Counted from the stretch's first letter, positions 8,947 to 17,332 are shown. The stretch: 64,000 bases of DNA from Sporosarcina sp. ACRSM (GCF_022346545.1 NZ_JAKRNU010000008.1:124001-188000); one strand, 5' to 3'. Numbers and translations are program-made. The notes: a model not told the origin generated them from the sequence alone.

Positions 8947-10302
8947 TTACCCTTCCTCCCCTTCTCGTATTGTCACTGTTTCAACTTTCGCCGCTACCGT
9001 ACCGTCTTGCATCTGAATTTGGATACTGTCCCCGCTTTCCAGCGAGCGGACGGATTTCGCCACTTCATCGTTTTGATAAACAATCGAATACCCTCGTTCC
9101 ATCACATCAAGTGGATTGAGTGCTTTCAACATCCGGACGGTTGATTGAAATCGGTTACGTTTTAAGCTGATATCCTGATTGACGGCTCGGGAAAGTCTTT
9201 CTGTTAAGGCTCCCAGATTACGATGCCCTTCACGAATCCGCTGATTAGGCGAATAAGAAGCAAGGATCCCGCTCAATCGATTGACCTCAGATCGTCTGCG
9301 CACAGTCATCTCTTGACCACTTCGTATCAATCTGCCTTCCAATCCGATCAATTTTTCAATATAAGGCCGGTACAACCGCTCCGGGAATTGAAGGGGGTAG
9401 GAAGTTTGTAGCGTTGTCAGTCGTTTGCGTTCGATTTTAATCTGATTGGATAGCGAACTATAAAGGGAGCGTTTCCGATCCAATACTCGTTCAACCAAGT
9501 CTTCCCGGGCAGGGACGGCCATCTCTGCAGCGGCTGTTGGGGTAGGCGCCCTTCTATCTGAAACAAAGTCTGCAATGGTCGTATCTGTTTCGTGACCGAC
9601 CGCACTGATGATCGGTATACGGCACGAAAAGATGGCGCGTGCCACCGCTTCTTCATTGAAAGCCCATAAATCCTCGATCGAGCCTCCCCCCCGTCCAACA
9701 ATCAATACATCGATCGAACCGAAGTCTTGCGCCTGTTCGATCGACCGAATGATCGACGGAGCTGCTTGCGGCCCTTGGACGATTGCAGGAAATAAAATGA
9801 TTTCAGCAAGAGGATATCGCCTTTCGATTGTTGAACAGATATCTTGAATCGCCGCCCCGGATTGGGCTGTCACAACACCGACTTTTTGAGGAAAAATAGG
9901 AAGCGGAAGTTTCCATCGTGTATCGAAAAGCCCTTCCTTTGCAAGGTTTTCTTTCAATTGTTCATAAGCAAGATAGAGCGCGCCGATGCCGTCGGGTTGC
10001 ATGGTTTGTACATATAATTGATAGTTGCCGCTTGCCTCATAAACGGTCACATCGCCAGTGATCAGGACATTCATGCCATTTTCCGGTTTAAACTTCAATG
10101 CCGATGCACTTGAGCGAAACATCGCAGATTGGATACGGCTTCTTTCATCTTTCAATGTAAAATAAATATGGCCGCTCGGGTGCAACTTGACATTCGAAAG
10201 CTCCCCTTTGACATAGACATTCCTTAAATGAGGGTCTGCGTCAAATTTGCGTTTAATATACTTCGTTAATGCCTGTACGGATAAGTAAGGATTTCCCGCC
10301 AA
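8947..10302 (-). CDS. xseA: Exonuclease VII large subunit
   Basis: Catalytic subunit of exonuclease VII. The 451-aa protein has an N-terminal OB-fold (about 1-100, with VKGELSNVKLHPSGHIYFTL), a central catalytic domain with GRGGGSIEDLWAFNEE and SAVGHETDTTIADFVSD, and a C-terminal coiled-coil part. An ATG at 10323 opens the frame, but it has no ribosome binding site. A TTG at 10302 lies 6 bases after GGGAGGTG and gives MAGNPYLSVQALTKYIKRKF, matching the usual N-terminus, so TTG is taken as the start. A palindromic repeat (see 10333-10706) separates it from folD upstream, which is unusual inside this conserved operon. Confidence 0.95.
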   Translation of the reverse strand: MAGNPYLSVQALTKYIKRKFDADPHLRNVYVKGELSNVKLHPSGHIYFTLKDERSRIQSAMFRSSASALKFKPENGMNVLITGDVTVYEASGNYQLYVQTMQPDGIGALYLAYEQLKENLAKEGLFDTRWKLPLPIFPQKVGVVTAQSGAAIQDICSTIERRYPLAEIILFPAIVQGPQAAPSIIRSIEQAQDFGSIDVLIVGRGGGSIEDLWAFNEEAVARAIFSCRIPIISAVGHETDTTIADFVSDRRAPTPTAAAEMAVPAREDLVERVLDRKRSLYSSLSNQIKIERKRLTTLQTSYPLQFPERLYRPYIEKLIGLEGRLIRSGQEMTVRRRSEVNRLSGILASYSPNQRIREGHRNLGALTERLSRAVNQDISLKRNRFQSTVRMLKALNPLDVMERGYSIVYQNDEVAKSVRSLESGDSIQIQMQDGTVAAKVETVTIREGEEG

Positions 10303-10332
10303 CCGGTCCACCTCCCGATTCATGACTTATAT

Positions 10333-10706
10333 CAATTACGCCTCGGCGTAATTGCGTCCAGATTTTGAATTGAGAATCGAACAGCGAAGGGTTCGATTTG
10401 CCGTATTTCTGCGCTTTTTGCAGAAATTAAGGCACTTAGATAAGCTCACGTCTAGTCTTCGGGCGCCAGGGGCTCGGGTCATAAGGCAAAGTTGCTCTGT
10501 GGCAAAAGGCGCCACGCCGCATCTTCACCTTATGCCTGTCGCCCCTAGGCAGGCGCCCTACGCTTTTGGAGAATTAACTCCTTTCAAAATCTGTGACATC
10601 CGCGGGCCTACAGGATGTAGGTCATGCAACCGTTGCCGCAGGACGCGGCGGACTTAGGTTGCCTCCCGCTATTCATTCAGCGGGAGTTTTAACATCCGCT
10701 GAATGA
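10333..10706. repeat. Modular palindromic repeat, copy 1 (between folD and xseA)
   Basis: Non-coding 430-bp spacer filled by nested inverted repeats. In + strand order: a perfect hairpin (10333-10354, arms CAATTACGCC and GGCGTAATTG); a left stem arm AGATTTTGAA (10360-10369) whose partner TTCAAAATCT is at 10583-10592; inside that stem a 72-bp cassette (10374-10445) and a 100-bp long hairpin (10461-10558, arms GGGCGCC/GGCGCCC, AGGGGC/GCCCCT, CATAAGG/CCTTATG). After the right arm come the stem GCAACC/GGTTGC (10626-10631 and 10657-10662) and a terminator-like hairpin (10663-10686). The core and cassette recur at about 17.4, 49.9 and 63 kb. No protein gene is supported. Function is unknown. Confidence 0.85.
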
Positions 10707-10755
10707 AGATGAACGCTGTCTTTCTGATGAAAAACAGCGTCCGTCCGTCACCTTA

Positions 10756-11628
10756 TTATTCGTGTGCACTTGTTCCTTTCGAGAAGGTTTTTTCTGCACT
10801 GTGAAGCGTGTTTTTCAACAACATTGTAATTGTCATTGGTCCGACACCGCCTGGCACCGGTGTAATGGCAGAAGCTTTTTCTTTTGCCGTTTCAAACTCG
10901 ACATCTCCACAAAGCTTCCCGTTCTCATCACGATTCATCCCTACATCGATGACGACCGCTCCGTCTTTAACATGTTCAGCTGTGATAAATTTGGCTCTTC
11001 CGATCGCAACGATCAGAATATCTGCCTGTTTTGTAAATTCCGCTAAATGTTCCGTTTTGGAATGGCAATACGTTACAGTAGCATCGCGCTGTAATAATAA
11101 TTGCCCCATCGGTTTTCCAACGATATTACTGCGGCCGACAATGACAGCATGTTTGCCGCGGATCTCGGTGCCTGTCCGTTCAAGCAGTTTGATGATACCG
11201 TATGGCGTACACGATAAAAATGCACGTTGCCCGATGATCATTTTTCCGACATTGATCGGATGGAAACCATCTACATCCTTGTCCGGATCGATTGCTTGGA
11301 TGACAAGATCTTCATCGATATGTTTGGGTAACGGCAATTGGACAAGAATACCATGGATCGAATCATCTTTGTTCAATTCTGCAACTTGGGCAAGCAACTC
11401 TTCTTCGGACACCGTTTCTGGAAGTTCGATTAACACAGATTTCATACCCGCTTCAATACTGGACTTCTCTTTATTTCTAACATATGTACGAGATGCTTGA
11501 TTGTCGCCTACAAGGATGACGGCTAAACCTGGTTGCATCCCTTTTTCTTTCAATGCATCCACTCTTTGTTTAATTTCTTCACGGATTTCTTGTCCAATCG
11601 CTTTTCCATCAATTAGTTTTCCAGTCAC
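10756..11628 (-). CDS. folD: Methylenetetrahydrofolate dehydrogenase/cyclohydrolase FolD
   Basis: Bifunctional enzyme interconverting 5,10-methylene-, 5,10-methenyl- and 10-formyl-tetrahydrofolate with NADP. The 290-aa protein has the catalytic region [12 protein letters not shown] (Y49 and K53 area), the conserved segments [10 protein letters not shown] and [12 protein letters not shown], the nucleotide-binding loop [15 protein letters not shown] and the C-terminal [15 protein letters not shown]. Length is normal. The start is GTG at 11628 and overlaps the nusB stop by four bases (GTGA). It supplies one-carbon units also used by the glycine cleavage system in this window. A repeat element lies immediately downstream. 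Confidence 0.96.
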   Translation of the reverse strand: MTGKLIDGKAIGQEIREEIKQRVDALKEKGMQPGLAVILVGDNQASRTYVRNKEKSSIEAGMKSVLIELPETVSEEELLAQVAELNKDDSIHGILVQLPLPKHIDEDLVIQAIDPDKDVDGFHPINVGKMIIGQRAFLSCTPYGIIKLLERTGTEIRGKHAVIVGRSNIVGKPMGQLLLQRDATVTYCHSKTEHLAEFTKQADILIVAIGRAKFITAEHVKDGAVVIDVGMNRDENGKLCGDVEFETAKEKASAITPVPGGVGPMTITMLLKNTLHSAEKTFSKGTSAHE

Positions 11629-12032
11629 TCTGATTCCTCCATGCCTTCTTCATTATTTTCATCAAATTTTGACAGCACGCCATTCACAAACCGACCTGAT
11701 TTTTCGTCACTGAATGTTTTACAAAGATCAATCGCCTCGTTCAGCACAACTCTATGCGGGACATCGTCATTGAAGAGGAGTTCAAAAACTGCAAGTCGAA
11801 GGACAGTCCGCTCAATTTTTGGAAGGCGGTCAAGCGACCAGTTTTCCAACTTTTGAACTAAGACTGCATCAATCGCTGTTTTATTCTCCAGTGTTCCACG
11901 AACAAGCCGATCATAGAACCGATTCACCGGTTTGTCGACAATATAAGCGATCGCTTCTTCTACTGTCATTTCTGTATTATCAAGCTGAAAAAGGGTCTGT
12001 ACCGCCTTCTCACGTGCTTCACGTCGTTTCAT
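11625..12032 (-). CDS. nusB: Transcription antitermination factor NusB
   Basis: RNA-binding helical protein that forms the rRNA antitermination complex with NusE (S10). The 135-aa protein begins [18 protein letters not shown] and contains the family signature [44 protein letters not shown] (split across about 75-120). The ATG at 12032 follows GGAGGAGAAGG. It lies between the Asp23-like gene and folD, with which it overlaps. Size and position match other Bacillales. Confidence 0.95.
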   Translation of the reverse strand: MKRREAREKAVQTLFQLDNTEMTVEEAIAYIVDKPVNRFYDRLVRGTLENKTAIDAVLVQKLENWSLDRLPKIERTVLRLAVFELLFNDDVPHRVVLNEAIDLCKTFSDEKSGRFVNGVLSKFDENNEEGMEESE

Positions 12033-12113
12033 TTATCCTTCTCCTCCACTGCTGTATCTCTAAGGATTTATCATAGCACATTCAGAGTACTTGAATACAG
12101 CAATACAAGTTGA

Positions 12114-12141
12114 AAAGCACCATCCAAAAGGACGATGCTTT
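12114..12141 (-). terminator. Hairpin after the Asp23-like gene
   Basis: A 12-bp stem (AAAGCATCGTCC with GGATGGTGCTTT on the minus strand, two G-T pairs) with loop TTTT lies just past the stop codon. The T-tract is short, so it may be a partial terminator or processing site before nusB. Confidence 0.55.
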
Positions 12142-12146
12142 CCAGT

Positions 12147-12542
12147 TTATACCGTTTCCGTTTCAAACTGAATGCCTGTAATATGAACATTGACTTCTTT
12201 CGTTTCCAATGACGTCATATGATACACAGCATGACGAACCTGTTTTTGGATTTCCATAGCAACGCTGGGAACGGGATAGCCATATTCAATGGTACAGTAG
12301 ACATCGATTGTCAAACCATCTTCAGACCATTCCGTCTTGACCCCTTTTCCGTGAACGACTTTGCCGAATTTCTCCGCCACGCCGGTTGCAAAGTTCCCTT
12401 GGGTACTCGCAACTCCCTTCACTTCGTTTGTCGCAATGCCAATGATCACTTCAAGAACTTCAGGGGCAAGCTGGACACGGCCAAGCTCGACGTCCCCTGA
12501 GGGAGTCATTCCAACGAATGAAGGAACCGACTTCTCTGGCAT
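12147..12542 (-). CDS. yqhY: Asp23/Gls24 family envelope stress protein
   Basis: Member of the Asp23 (alkaline shock protein) family, matching B. subtilis YqhY by position. The 131-aa protein contains LGRVQLAPEVLEVIIGIATNEVKGV, the family core (first part, about 19-45), and VYCTIEYGYPVPSVAMEIQKQV. There is no membrane segment, so it is cytosolic and may associate with the membrane through a partner. It lies immediately downstream of accC. In B. subtilis YqhY has been linked to control of acetyl-CoA carboxylase activity, which fits this location. The molecular function is not known from the sequence. Confidence 0.88.
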   Translation of the reverse strand: MPEKSVPSFVGMTPSGDVELGRVQLAPEVLEVIIGIATNEVKGVASTQGNFATGVAEKFGKVVHGKGVKTEWSEDGLTIDVYCTIEYGYPVPSVAMEIQKQVRHAVYHMTSLETKEVNVHITGIQFETETV

Positions 12543-12558
12543 TCCAAATCCCTCCTTG

Positions 12559-13905
12559 TCAGTTCATGACATTATATTTCTCAAGAAACTTCGTATCGAA
12601 ATCGCCTGATTTAAACACCTCATGATCCATTAAATTCGAATGGAATGGTACAGTCGTTTCAACGCCGTCGATGACGAATTCATCAAGCGCCCGCTTCATG
12701 CGCGCGATCGCTTCCTCCCGTGAATCTGCATGGACAATCAGTTTGGCCACCATCGAATCATAAAATGGAGGAATTGTATAGCCTGGATACATGGCGGAGT
12801 CTACGCGTACCCCAAAACCACCTGGTGGCATATACATGGAAACCAGCCCAGGGGATGGCATGAAATTCTTTGCTGGGTTTTCAGCATTGATGCGGCATTC
12901 GATCGCCCAGCCATTGAGCTGGATATCCTCCTGGCGATAGGCCAGTTCTTCACCTGCTGCAACTTTCAATTGCTGTTGCACTAAATCGATACCCGTGATC
13001 ATTTCCGTAATCGTATGTTCCACTTGGATGCGTGTATTCATTTCCATGAAGTAGAATTTTTGATTTACGTGGTCGAAGATGAATTCCACTGTTCCTGCTC
13101 CGCGATAATTGACGGCTTTTGCCGCTTTTACCGCCGCCTCTCCCATTTCATGACGCAGTTCAGGGGTGAGTGCTGGGGATGGCGCTTCTTCCACAAGCTT
13201 TTGCATTCTGCGCTGGATGGAACAGTCACGCTCTCCTAGATGGATGGTATTTCCGTATTTATCGGCGAGGACTTGCACTTCCACGTGTCGGAATACTTCG
13301 ATGAACTTTTCAAGATAGACACCCGGATTCCCAAAAGCGGCTGCCGCTTCTTTTTGGGTAATCTTAATCCCTTTGATCAATTCATCTTGGTCCCTTGCTA
13401 CGCGGATACCCTTTCCTCCGCCTCCAGCAGTCGCTTTGATGATGACCGGAAAACCGATTTCTTCAGCAATTTGCAACGCTTCTTGCTCGTCCGCAACGAT
13501 TCCACTCGATCCTGGAACAATTGGAACGCCTGCATTTTTCATTGTTTCGCGGGCGACATCCTTTGTCCCCATCCGCGAAATCGCATCCGCAGTCGGTCCG
13601 ATAAATTCGATGTTGACTTCCTCACAAAGCTCTGCAAAGCTCGCATTCTCCGCCAAAAAGCCATAACCAGGATGAATCCCGTCACAACCCGTCAGCTTGG
13701 CAATACTGATGACATTCGAAAAGTTGAGGTAGCTGTCCTTTGATAATCGAGGTCCGATACAATAAGCCTCGTCTGCAAGTTCGACATGCAACGCTTCCCG
13801 ATCCGCTTCTGAATAGACAGCGACGGTTTTAATGTCAAGTTCTTTACACGCCCTGATGATTCGCACCGCGATTTCACCACGGTTAGCAATTAACACTTTT
13901 TCCAT
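12559..13905 (-). CDS. accC: Acetyl-CoA carboxylase, biotin carboxylase subunit
   Basis: ATP-grasp enzyme that carboxylates the biotin on AccB, the first half of the acetyl-CoA carboxylase reaction in fatty acid synthesis. The 448-aa protein has an N-terminal pre-ATP-grasp domain ([20 protein letters not shown]), the glycine-rich ATP loop [14 protein letters not shown] near 160, the substrate motif [15 protein letters not shown], and the C-terminal domain. Length is standard. The ATG lies 13 bases after the accB stop, so accB-accC form a unit followed by the Asp23-like gene, nusB and folD. Confidence 0.97.
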   Translation of the reverse strand: MEKVLIANRGEIAVRIIRACKELDIKTVAVYSEADREALHVELADEAYCIGPRLSKDSYLNFSNVISIAKLTGCDGIHPGYGFLAENASFAELCEEVNIEFIGPTADAISRMGTKDVARETMKNAGVPIVPGSSGIVADEQEALQIAEEIGFPVIIKATAGGGGKGIRVARDQDELIKGIKITQKEAAAAFGNPGVYLEKFIEVFRHVEVQVLADKYGNTIHLGERDCSIQRRMQKLVEEAPSPALTPELRHEMGEAAVKAAKAVNYRGAGTVEFIFDHVNQKFYFMEMNTRIQVEHTITEMITGIDLVQQQLKVAAGEELAYRQEDIQLNGWAIECRINAENPAKNFMPSPGLVSMYMPPGGFGVRVDSAMYPGYTIPPFYDSMVAKLIVHADSREEAIARMKRALDEFVIDGVETTVPFHSNLMDHEVFKSGDFDTKFLEKYNVMN

Positions 13906-13918
13906 TTGGCATACCCCC

Positions 13919-14428
13919 TCAATTCACTTTTACAAGGAAAAGGGGCTGTCCGAATTCAACGAGTTGACCATCTTTGACAAGTATCTCGACAATTTCCCCT
14001 GAAACTTCCGCTTCAATTTCGTTGAATAATTTCATCGCTTCAACGATACATACGATCGAGTCCTCTTTCACTTTATCGCCAGATTGTACATAAGCTGGTA
14101 CATCTGGTGATGAAGCCGCATAAAATGTCCCCACCATCGGCGAAGTGATTTTATGCAAAGTTGTGTCTTCCACTTGCGGTGTTTCCGCTTGGGCGCTAGG
14201 TGCCTCCACTTGAGGAGCCTGTTCGATCGTTTCCACCGCTTTCGGCTGCATAACCGGCACTTCCCGTTGTACGACAGCGGCAGGCTGTGTAACAGCATCG
14301 ATGATGACTTTCTCCGCATTTCCTTTTTTCAACTCAATTTTTGAACCTTCGGATTCATAGCTGAACTCTTCAATTGAAGATTGATCGATAAGTTTAATGA
14401 TTTCACGGATTTCCTGAATTTTCAACAT
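13919..14428 (-). CDS. accB: Biotin carboxyl carrier protein of acetyl-CoA carboxylase
   Basis: Carrier that shuttles carboxybiotin between AccC and the carboxyltransferase. The 169-aa protein has an N-terminal segment, a Pro/Ala/Gln/Val-rich flexible linker (about 45-95) and a C-terminal biotinyl domain with the lysine at about 133 in EAMKLFNE. The frame begins with a TTG, but ATG 14428 follows AGGAG at 8 bases and starts [15 protein letters not shown] as in the family. It is the first gene of the acc unit. The spoIIIA operon terminator lies upstream. Confidence 0.96.
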   Translation of the reverse strand: MLKIQEIREIIKLIDQSSIEEFSYESEGSKIELKKGNAEKVIIDAVTQPAAVVQREVPVMQPKAVETIEQAPQVEAPSAQAETPQVEDTTLHKITSPMVGTFYAASSPDVPAYVQSGDKVKEDSIVCIVEAMKLFNEIEAEVSGEIVEILVKDGQLVEFGQPLFLVKVN

Positions 14429-14536
14429 AACCAATTCTCCTAACCATTTATAGTTATACTCTTACCCATTTTAGACGTTTTCCATGGATAATGAAATAGT
14501 AAATGAAGAATTGTTCATAATTCCATCTTATTAATC

Positions 14537-14568
14537 AAAAAAAGACCCCAGTTTAGGGCCTTTTTTAA
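14537..14568 (-). terminator. spoIIIA operon terminator
   Basis: On the minus strand AAAAAAGGCCC and GGGTCTTTTTTT form an A/T-flanked stem with a run of seven T, 37 bases past the spoIIIAH stop. It separates spoIIIA from accB. Confidence 0.85.
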
Positions 14569-14604
14569 GGTAAAATCCATTCTTTTGTCCATTTCAGCTT
14601 CCGT

Positions 14605-15156
14605 TTATTCGGTGCCTCCTTTGAAATCGACACTAACTAACGCTTTAGGATCTTCCCAATTCGTCTTCACATAACGTATAATTTCATCCGCCATTTGTTT
14701 GGAATGGCCTTCCGTCGATAAAACTGTCACTTTCACTGTTCCATCCTCTGTCCGTACAAACGCTTCCGGATACCCTAATGCGATGATTTGCATTTCCATC
14801 AGCGCTTCGGCAGAATCAAGTTTAGTCAGCCGCTCCATTTCCTCGTACGCTGAATTCTTTTCCTCAGATGTATAGTCAGACGAAAGCACTTTCGCCGTAA
14901 GTTGCTCTTTCAGCTTACTCCGCTCGTCACGAACCTGCATACGCATTTCCTCAAAAAGATAAGCATCTGCAAAAACAGGTGTCGTCTTATCCGCATCCGA
15001 AATATTTTCGGTTAATTGAATGGACTCCGGTGAATCTTTAAAAATATTGATCCCATCAAAAGGCATCGGAGCTTTTTCCTTAATGTAGTAAATAGAAATC
15101 ACTGCAACGAGACTTAGTAATGTTAGAAACCAGACTGTACGCTTATTCGTTTTCAT
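14605..15156 (-). CDS. spoIIIAH: Stage III sporulation protein AH
   Basis: Mother-cell membrane protein that binds forespore SpoIIQ to form the channel-like feeding complex across the engulfment membranes. The 183-aa protein has one N-terminal membrane segment (about 8-25, beginning KRTVWFLTLLSLVAVISIYY), a variable linker, and a C-terminal ring-building (YscJ/FliF-like) domain with GYPEAFVRTEDGTVKVTV. It is shorter than the roughly 218-residue B. subtilis protein, mostly in the linker. The ATG at 15156 has a strong GGGGGAG site and overlaps spoIIIAG by 14 bases. It is the last gene of a reduced spoIIIA operon. Confidence 0.9.
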   Translation of the reverse strand: MKTNKRTVWFLTLLSLVAVISIYYIKEKAPMPFDGINIFKDSPESIQLTENISDADKTTPVFADAYLFEEMRMQVRDERSKLKEQLTAKVLSSDYTSEEKNSAYEEMERLTKLDSAEALMEMQIIALGYPEAFVRTEDGTVKVTVLSTEGHSKQMADEIIRYVKTNWEDPKALVSVDFKGGTE

Positions 15157-15565
15157 TCGTACTCCCCCTTTTCTTCATTTCGACGACGATCCGATGTTCG
15201 GGCAACTGGAGAACAGTAGATAAGATTCTTAATAGTTTACTTTTCATCTCAAGATTTTCCGCGCCCTCCGCTATGACAAGGACCCCTTGCAACTCATTGC
15301 CTTTCTTTGGTGAAGAAGTGGACATCGAGAAATAATCGGATAACGGATTTCCGGCATTCCCATTATCATAGTGGAAATACAACGTAACATCCCCGATCCC
15401 CTCAATTTCCATCAGCGCTTCTTCCAGTGCTACAAATTCGCCGTTTTCCTCCTTTTCCCCCTTCTCGCCCCCGATACCGCCAAGACTGGAATTGATGAAA
15501 ATGATGACCATGACTGTAATTGTACCGAGAAGGATCATTTGAATTTTCTTCGTTGGTTTTTGCAT
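15143..15565 (-). CDS. spoIIIAG: Stage III sporulation protein AG
   Basis: Ring-forming membrane protein of the SpoIIIA-SpoIIQ complex. The 140-aa protein has an N-terminal membrane segment (about 8-28) and a C-terminal ring-building domain ending LQGVLVIAEGAENLEMK, then LQLPEHRIVVEM, which matches the family. It is much shorter than the roughly 229-residue B. subtilis protein and lacks most of the inserted beta-rich region. The frame is open to 15613. ATG 15565 (MQKPTKKIQMILL) is preferred because upstream codons have no ribosome binding site, but the site here (GGTGATG) is only fair. The 3' end overlaps spoIIIAH. Confidence 0.85.
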   Translation of the reverse strand: MQKPTKKIQMILLGTITVMVIIFINSSLGGIGGEKGEKEENGEFVALEEALMEIEGIGDVTLYFHYDNGNAGNPLSDYFSMSTSSPKKGNELQGVLVIAEGAENLEMKSKLLRILSTVLQLPEHRIVVEMKKRGSTNENE

Positions 15566-15632
15566 CTCATCACCATTTCCGTTTATTGAGCCGGTTGAAT
15601 GACCTGTCATCAATGATTCATTTTATGCAGCG

Positions 15633-15812
15633 TCAAAAGAGGCTATGACCAAAAAAAGTGTAAATCGATTTGATAATCCAGATTCCCACGGCAAGTTTGA
15701 TCAAAGGCAATAAATTCTCCTCCGTACGATCAGGGAACAGCAATAGCATCGTGGATGATAATAAAGTGATCAATATGACTCCCATTAGAAAGATTCCATA
15801 CGTATCCCTCAC
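15633..15812 (-). CDS. Very short SpoIIIAF-like membrane protein
   Basis: A 59-codon open frame fills the gap between spoIIIAE and spoIIIAG. It starts with GTG whose bases overlap the spoIIIAE stop (GTGA), giving translational coupling, and no gene is otherwise present there. The translation (VRDTYGIFLMGVILITLLSS onward) has two predicted membrane helices, about 8-26 and 35-54. This fits the N-terminal membrane part of SpoIIIAF, which in B. subtilis is about 206 residues with a C-terminal ring-building domain. That domain is absent. The name SpoIIIAF is inferred from position and topology, not from clear sequence similarity. The next gene starts soon after, so no second exon-like remnant is left. 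Confidence 0.6.
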   Translation of the reverse strand: MRDTYGIFLMGVILITLLSSTMLLLFPDRTEENLLPLIKLAVGIWIIKSIYTFFGHSLF

Positions 15813-16708
15813 TTCATCGTCGTAATTAGCTTAATCAGAATGATTGAAAACAAGGCTGTGTATATAAATGCAAAGGCGATCAAAAACGATATGGCACATA
15901 ACACAAACAGCGTTTTACCAATATCATCGATAATGCCTGTAATATCTTTATCCGCGAATGGTTCAATAAGCGCCGCAGTCCATCTATAGAAAAAAGCGGT
16001 TAACAATGTTTTTAAAGAAGGGACGAGTGCCACCGTCCAAATGGTCGTAATCATCCATCCCCCCGCAAAAACGCCTGCTCCGGACGAATAACGACCTAAC
16101 GTACCCATGCTGTCCGTCATAAAAGAACCGATGAGCGGCACGTTTTGGCGGATCAATTCTTTGATCGGTTCACTTGCCAAACCAGAAAGAGCCCAAGACA
16201 TCGTCCCTCCCACCGTTATGAAAATGGAATAGGCGGCGACAACAGCTGAAACTGTTCCGAGAAGGGCTGTCCTTATTAAATCCGCCATTTTGGTGAATGG
16301 GACGGCAGGTAGAATTCTAGAAACCAAATCAAAAATAAGGGCGGCGGTCAATAGCGGGATCAGCAAGCTTTCCGTTAGAACAATTGCACCGTTGGCAAAC
16401 AATAGCATCGCCGGCTGAAAATTCAACATCCCGAATGCACCACCCGCCGCAATCATCGCAGCCGTCAAGATTGGATAAATGGATACGAACGACAGTGAAA
16501 TCTGATTTGCGATATCCCGAATCAGCGTCAATTGTGTAAATGCCGGTTGTAAGACGACTGCGATGACGATGAAGATTAACATCATTCTCGTCCACTTTGA
16601 AAACGAAGGAAAAAGAAAATCGACGAGCAGTGCCAGGAATGTTGAAAGGATGACAACGACAAAACTGGATAATACAGTACCAAGGACCATTTCAATAAAA
16701 GAAATCAT
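15809..16708 (-). CDS. spoIIIAE: Stage III sporulation protein AE, N-terminally short
   Basis: Polytopic mother-cell membrane protein of the SpoIIIA complex, needed for sigma-G activity in the forespore. The 299-aa protein has about seven or eight hydrophobic helices and shows family-like segments such as GYSSGAGVFAGGW-type glycine-rich loops (here RYSSGAGVFAGGWMITTIW). B. subtilis SpoIIIAE is about 399 residues with a signal peptide and extracytoplasmic N-terminal region. That part is missing here, and the upstream gene ends 15 bases before the ATG, so it cannot be restored by a different start. The stop overlaps the following short frame by GTGA. Assignment rests on order and topology. Confidence 0.82.
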   Translation of the reverse strand: MISFIEMVLGTVLSSFVVVILSTFLALLVDFLFPSFSKWTRMMLIFIVIAVVLQPAFTQLTLIRDIANQISLSFVSIYPILTAAMIAAGGAFGMLNFQPAMLLFANGAIVLTESLLIPLLTAALIFDLVSRILPAVPFTKMADLIRTALLGTVSAVVAAYSIFITVGGTMSWALSGLASEPIKELIRQNVPLIGSFMTDSMGTLGRYSSGAGVFAGGWMITTIWTVALVPSLKTLLTAFFYRWTAALIEPFADKDITGIIDDIGKTLFVLCAISFLIAFAFIYTALFSIILIKLITTMK

Positions 16709-16723
16709 GGAGGTTCCATCCGA

Positions 16724-17122
16724 TCATTTTGTAATGAGTGAGGATAAGATTTCGATCAATGCTGCTGTCTGATGAAGCCATAAACCTAAAATAGCAATCT
16801 TCACGATAAAATGAGACATTGCCGCCAATGAAGCAAAACCGGCCTCTTCTATATGTTTGGCAATCAATTCGGAAATAAAGAATAGGATTGCACTGCCAAT
16901 TAGCAGTTTGGCAAACGGATCCGGAAGTGCTTCAAATAGGCCGATGATTGTCCTCGTAAAAGGGAAGACAACCATACTCAGCAATTGAAATAAAACAAAG
17001 AAAAAAATAGCGACATACAATAACGGCTGCAATTTGGGTACTGCAAATGTGATGATGAGGAGAATAAGAAAGACGACAACCATCTGTAGCAGCAACACCA
17101 TTAGACTGTCATTGACAACCAT
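16724..17122 (-). CDS. spoIIIAD: Stage III sporulation protein AD
   Basis: Small polytopic membrane protein of the SpoIIIA complex. The 132-aa protein has four hydrophobic helices and the same length as B. subtilis SpoIIIAD (133). The best matching part is the C-terminal half, ELIAKHIEEAGFASLAAMSH followed by FIVKIAILGLW. Its start overlaps the spoIIIAC end by 22 bases, so the two are coupled. SpoIIIAC and SpoIIIAD are related families and may work as a pair. spoIIIAE follows after 15 bases. Confidence 0.85.
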   Translation of the reverse strand: MVVNDSLMVLLLQMVVVFLILLIITFAVPKLQPLLYVAIFFFVLFQLLSMVVFPFTRTIIGLFEALPDPFAKLLIGSAILFFISELIAKHIEEAGFASLAAMSHFIVKIAILGLWLHQTAALIEILSSLITK

Positions 17123-17310
17123 TGGAAAAATTCTGCGATTTCCGTAAAAAATATTTTCAGAAATCGAAGCATTTCAGCAGTGATGTAAATATAAGCGATA
17201 AAAAACAGGAAAAACGAAAACTCTTTTTTGCCGGTTTGCTCAAAGAAAATATGCAGTAAACCAATGACTAATCCGATACCGGCAATTCGCAATAGATCAT
17301 TCAATTCCAT
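17101..17310 (-). CDS. spoIIIAC: Stage III sporulation protein AC
   Basis: Small membrane protein of the SpoIIIA complex, 69 aa with two hydrophobic helices (about 7-24 and 31-52). LLRIAGIGLVIGLLHIFFEQ and TGKKEF match the family pattern. The frame is open to 17364, but ATG 17310 has GGGGGGAG at 6 bases and gives normal length. It is the first gene of the operon here. In B. subtilis spoIIIAA (an ATPase) and spoIIIAB precede it, but here a repeat element and the efp terminator lie directly upstream. Confidence 0.88.
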   Translation of the reverse strand: MELNDLLRIAGIGLVIGLLHIFFEQTGKKEFSFFLFFIAYIYITAEMLRFLKIFFTEIAEFFQWLSMTV

Positions 17311-17332
17311 CCGGTACTCCCCCCATTGAGAT

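Noticed and set aside
10352..10657. A 101-codon + strand frame in repeat copy 1 whose start and part of its middle resemble the frame at 62982-63266 in copy 3
   Set aside because: The similarity comes from the shared repeat DNA. Neither frame has a ribosome binding site, the parts are interrupted by cassettes and not kept in copies 2 and 4, and the DNA is better explained as hairpins.
15613..15812. A frameshift that would restore a full-length SpoIIIAF
   Set aside because: The region to the start of spoIIIAG leaves no room for a ring-building domain in any frame, and the short frame has clean coupled ends.
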